Source of the DNA: an uncultured Alphaproteobacteria bacterium
GTDB lineage: Bacteria > Pseudomonadota > Alphaproteobacteria > RF32 > CAG-239
NCBI GenBank assembly: GCA_947588655.1
Contig: CANPYS010000017.1
Location: 1 to 38,895, forward strand
DNA: 38,895 nt
Direction: 5' to 3'
Of the stretch, positions 37,920 to 38,895 are shown one piece after another; positions within the stretch are counted from its first letter, which is position 1, and the number at the start of each line of letters is the position of its first letter. The position numbers were made by a program, and so were the translations under genes. The notes beneath the pieces are model-generated. The model was not told where the DNA came from and did no database searches. It saw only the letters and a list, made by a program, of their open reading frames with translations.

Positions 37920-38308
37920 TTTTCCCTATCTCAAAAAAAGGTACGTTTTTTTGTGCATTTTTTAGTAAAAATAAGTTATTGAAAAAACAGAGTAAAAAAT
38001 TATTGACAAGTGTTGTATTTTGAGGTACGTTTTTTTGCGTATATTTTAAAAATAAATCGTTATAAGTTGTTATTTTCTCAAATCAAGCTTAGGCGGAAAG
38101 TGGCGCATACTCTCCGCCTGTTTTTTTCAATGATATAATTTAAATCTTATAAAAAATATGAAGAATCAATAACTTATCATCAAAATGTGTGCAAAAAAAG
38201 GTACCTTTAAAAGTGCAATTTGTCAAGCAAATAATGCATTGTTTTTTCAAATATAAATTTCTTTGACGATTTGCACATTTAAACGTACCTTTTTTTGAGA
38301 AAGGGAAA
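37920..38308. repeat. ~389-bp long-range dyad with four GGTAC/poly-T motifs
   Basis: GGTAC motifs at 37940, 38024, 38200 and 38284 (last two inverted) in exact mirror positions about 38114.5; TTGACA at 38003-38008 mirrored at 38221-38226. Confidence 0.8.
38035..38127 (+). ncRNA. Candidate small RNA inside the dyad
   Basis: TTGACA (38003) 17-nt spacer TACGTT (38026), then AGGCGGA...TCCGCCT hairpin with T7 at 38121-38127. Confidence 0.35.
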
Positions 38309-38348
38309 ATTCCCTCAAACGTCATGCTGAGCTTTGGTGCGATAGCAC

Positions 38349-38420
38349 CATTCGCGAAGCATCCAGGAACAATAGAGCTATTTTGTTGTCCTGAACTCTT
38401 CGCTGGCGCTCAGAGTGACG
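38349..38420. repeat. Dispersed repeat copy 2
   Basis: CATTCGCGAAGCATCCAGGA...GTTGTCCTGAACTCTTC...TCAGAGTGACG. Confidence 0.75.
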
Positions 38421-38426
38421 TAGAGG

Positions 38427-38585
38427 TTTCAAAACACCAAAAGTAATTGGTGTTTTGAAAGCGAGATAACGCGATTGTTAGCTTGCTTTGGCGATGACAA
38501 GCGCCAAAGCAAGCGTTACAGAGCGGTGACCGAAGCGAGTTAGTGTTGCTATAAAGGCAACACTTACGAGCAAGAACGTTTCGGG
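38427..38585. repeat. Second copy of modular hairpin repeat (inverse orientation to 31.4-31.6 kb)
   Basis: Linkers such as GCGTTACAGAGCGGTGACCGAAGCGAGTT and CTTACGAGCAAGA match the reverse complement of 31441-31565. Confidence 0.8.
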
Positions 38586-38595
38586 AGCTCATAAA

Positions 38596-38657
38596 GAGAT
38601 GCTGAAACAAGTTCAGCATGACTTTTGGAGGAGATGCTGAAACAAGTTCAGCATGAC
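38596..38657. repeat. Two tandem copies of GAGATGCTGAAACAAGTTCAGCATGAC
   Basis: Identical 27-bp units at 38596-38622 and 38631-38657; each contains an inverted repeat ATGCTGAA/TTCAGCAT. Confidence 0.9.
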
Positions 38658-38712
38658 ATTTAGGGCGTTCAGGATGACGATTCTGGGGACTTTTTTATTT
38701 AAGGAGTAAAAA

Positions 38713-38895
38713 ATGAAGTACGTTTTAATTTTAATAGCAATTTTGTTTTCAAATCAGGCGGTGGCGCTGAATTGTGAAAAGCAGCCGACTTGTGCGGAGT
38801 TAAATTATTCCAAAGATGATGATCCACAATGTGCCGATGACGGCTATATCCTATGTCCGTTTGACTTTTCCTATAAAAAATGTTTACAGCCTGAT
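38713..38895 (+). CDS. Secreted Cys-rich protein, 5' part only (runs off window)
   Basis: AAGGAG RBS, ATG 38713, signal peptide MKYVLILIAILFSNQAVA, then LNCEKQPTCAELNYSKDDDPQCADDGYILCPFDFSYKKC. Confidence 0.75.
   Translation, partial: MKYVLILIAILFSNQAVALNCEKQPTCAELNYSKDDDPQCADDGYILCPFDFSYKKCLQPD

Noticed and set aside
38140-38619. Minus-strand ORFs 38140-38325 and 38410-38619
   Set aside because: Lie across dispersed repeats and the dyad; likely chance frames.

Overview
Window of three blocks. (1) ~1-19.9 kb: late operon of a lambda-like siphophage/prophage (S49 protease, decoration protein, capsid, head-tail and tail proteins, tape measure, tail fibres, NlpC/P60, J-like tip, lysis cassette with overlapping spanins). 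It is interrupted by self-contained cargo cassettes: a secreted repeat protein, a HipBA toxin-antitoxin and a Fic protein. (2) ~19.9-30.8 kb: a defence island with WYL regulator-HsdM-HsdS-HsdR-DUF262/HNH (GmrSD-like), all on the minus strand, then a second HipBA with three operator palindromes spaced exactly 50 bp apart. (3) ~30.8-38.9 kb: probable chromosome with surface-polysaccharide genes (an acyltransferase split at a C10 tract, a GT2/RgpF glycosyltransferase, a SAM methyltransferase), ogt-nfo DNA-repair genes, and unusually repeat-dense intergenic DNA. The strongest non-annotation signals are: a complete programmed -1 frameshift signal in the tail chaperone gene (A AAA AAC, 7-nt spacer, GC hairpin); a ~389-bp dyad with four GGTAC/poly-T motifs in exact mirror positions; a modular repeat in which linkers are conserved while hairpin stems change with pairing kept; a probable phase-variable acyltransferase; and a HipBA insertion flanked by a ~200-bp duplication of the tape-measure start. 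No integrase, CRISPR array, reverse transcriptase or convincing intact tRNA was seen. Product names come from reading translations; no database search was run.
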